From CAZASK01 sp964487845 (lineage in GTDB: Bacteria > Chlamydiota > Chlamydiia > Chlamydiales > FEN-1388), in the NCBI GenBank assembly GCA_964487845.1, contig CAZASK010000007.1:1-64000 (forward strand): 64,000 bases of DNA, read 5' to 3'. Of this stretch, positions 63,863 to 64,000 are shown piece after piece. Below the pieces are notes generated by a model. The model searched no databases. It saw only the letters and a list, made by a program, of their open reading frames with translations, and was not told where the DNA came from. The translations under genes were made by a program, and so were the position numbers. Every line of letters begins with the position of its first letter. The first letter of the stretch is position 1.

Positions 63863-64000
63863 CTAGGCACCTATTCGAAATACAATATTTTTTATCACTG
63901 TCTGCGGAAAACGCACGCGGTACTGCTCGAGCACTCTTCCTTTATCCGCAGGATTTGCAATAAGACTCATTGTTGCTGAATTTTTTACATGAACGTATAA
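63863..64000 (-). CDS. DUF721 (DciA-like) protein, C-terminal part
   Basis: On the minus strand the frame is open from the window edge and stops at 63863-63865. The 45 residues read LYVHVKNSATMSLIANPADK, then RVLEQYRVRFPQTVIKNIVFRIGA. This matches the end of DUF721 proteins, where 'l.v.v.nsa...eL......l...l.......v..I.fr.G' is typical. The family includes DciA, a loader of the replicative helicase. Chlamydia has such a gene (CT191) next to gyrB, and the context matches. The bulk of the gene lies outside the window. Confidence 0.6.
   Translation of the reverse strand, partial: LYVHVKNSATMSLIANPADKGRVLEQYRVRFPQTVIKNIVFRIGA

Noticed and set aside
1..64000. CRISPR arrays, tRNA, rRNA and prophage genes
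   Set aside because: No regular spaced repeats, no cloverleaf-like sequences with a TTCRA loop, and no phage structural or integrase genes were seen by eye.

Overview
The window is a stretch of chromosome from a member of the Chlamydiota, most likely an environmental (non-Chlamydiaceae) chlamydia living inside a eukaryotic host. Several gene blocks are ones I know from chlamydial genomes: pepF-groES-groEL with a CIRCE operator, accA / L,D-transpeptidase / HU-IHF, rplM-rpsI, hflX with a PhnP-like metallo-hydrolase and a FAD oxidoreductase, and gyrB-gyrA-tmk-holB followed outward by a DUF721 gene. A citrate synthase gene beside mdh argues against Chlamydiaceae, which lack gltA. Ankyrin proteins, very large host-interaction-type proteins and several candidate effectors fit an amoeba- or arthropod-associated lineage. 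The species cannot be named from the sequence alone.

Layout. 1-1.2 kb: two small lipoproteins. 1.3-5.0 kb (minus): accA, L,D-transpeptidase, HU/IHF protein, tyrS. 5.1-7.1 kb: a small basic protein and an ankyrin-type protein. 7.1-12.9 kb: a Nif3-like protein, then rpiA, a bifunctional nuclease, pepF and groESL. 13.0-13.8 kb: an AsmA-like membrane protein. 13.8-23.8 kb (minus): one 3325-residue protein with a DUF3638-type helicase-like core. 23.9-27.5 kb: an Mla-type lipid transport operon and yqgE. 27.5-29.1 kb: a MITE-like palindrome and a candidate cysteine peptidase. 29.2-32.1 kb: rpsI, rplM, a hemJ-like gene and miaB. 32.1-34.7 kb: a frameshifted repeat gene, a small membrane protein and a cation/proton antiporter. 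34.6-39.0 kb (minus): ligA and glgB. 39.2-40.0 kb: a Lys-rich candidate effector. 40.0-42.9 kb (minus): mtaB, an unknown gene and a Nudix hydrolase. 43.0-44.6 kb: an AbiE-type toxin-antitoxin pair. 44.6-49.6 kb: hflX, a metallo-hydrolase, a FAD oxidoreductase and an ankyrin protein. 49.6-52.6 kb (minus): mdh, gltA and a membrane protein. 52.6-54.7 kb: a SopB/IpgD-like CX5R phosphatase candidate and a small unknown gene. 54.7-56.6 kb (minus): a queuine transporter and tgt. 56.6-57.2 kb: a PEGA lipoprotein and the second MITE copy. 57.2-64 kb (minus): holB, tmk, gyrA, gyrB and the end of a DUF721 gene.

How it fits together. Conserved chlamydial operons (chaperones, replication and topology, translation, tRNA modification, central carbon metabolism) are interrupted by accessory insertions. 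The most interesting of these are the giant helicase-like protein with a possible N-terminal cysteine-peptidase domain, the candidate phosphoinositide phosphatase, a second protein with a His-then-Cys peptidase-like pattern, the Lys-rich protein with an SGHY motif, and the AbiE pair. Two nearly identical 168-bp palindromes 30 kb apart show recent mobile activity; one supplies the stop codon of holB. No tRNA or rRNA genes, CRISPR arrays or transposase genes were seen.
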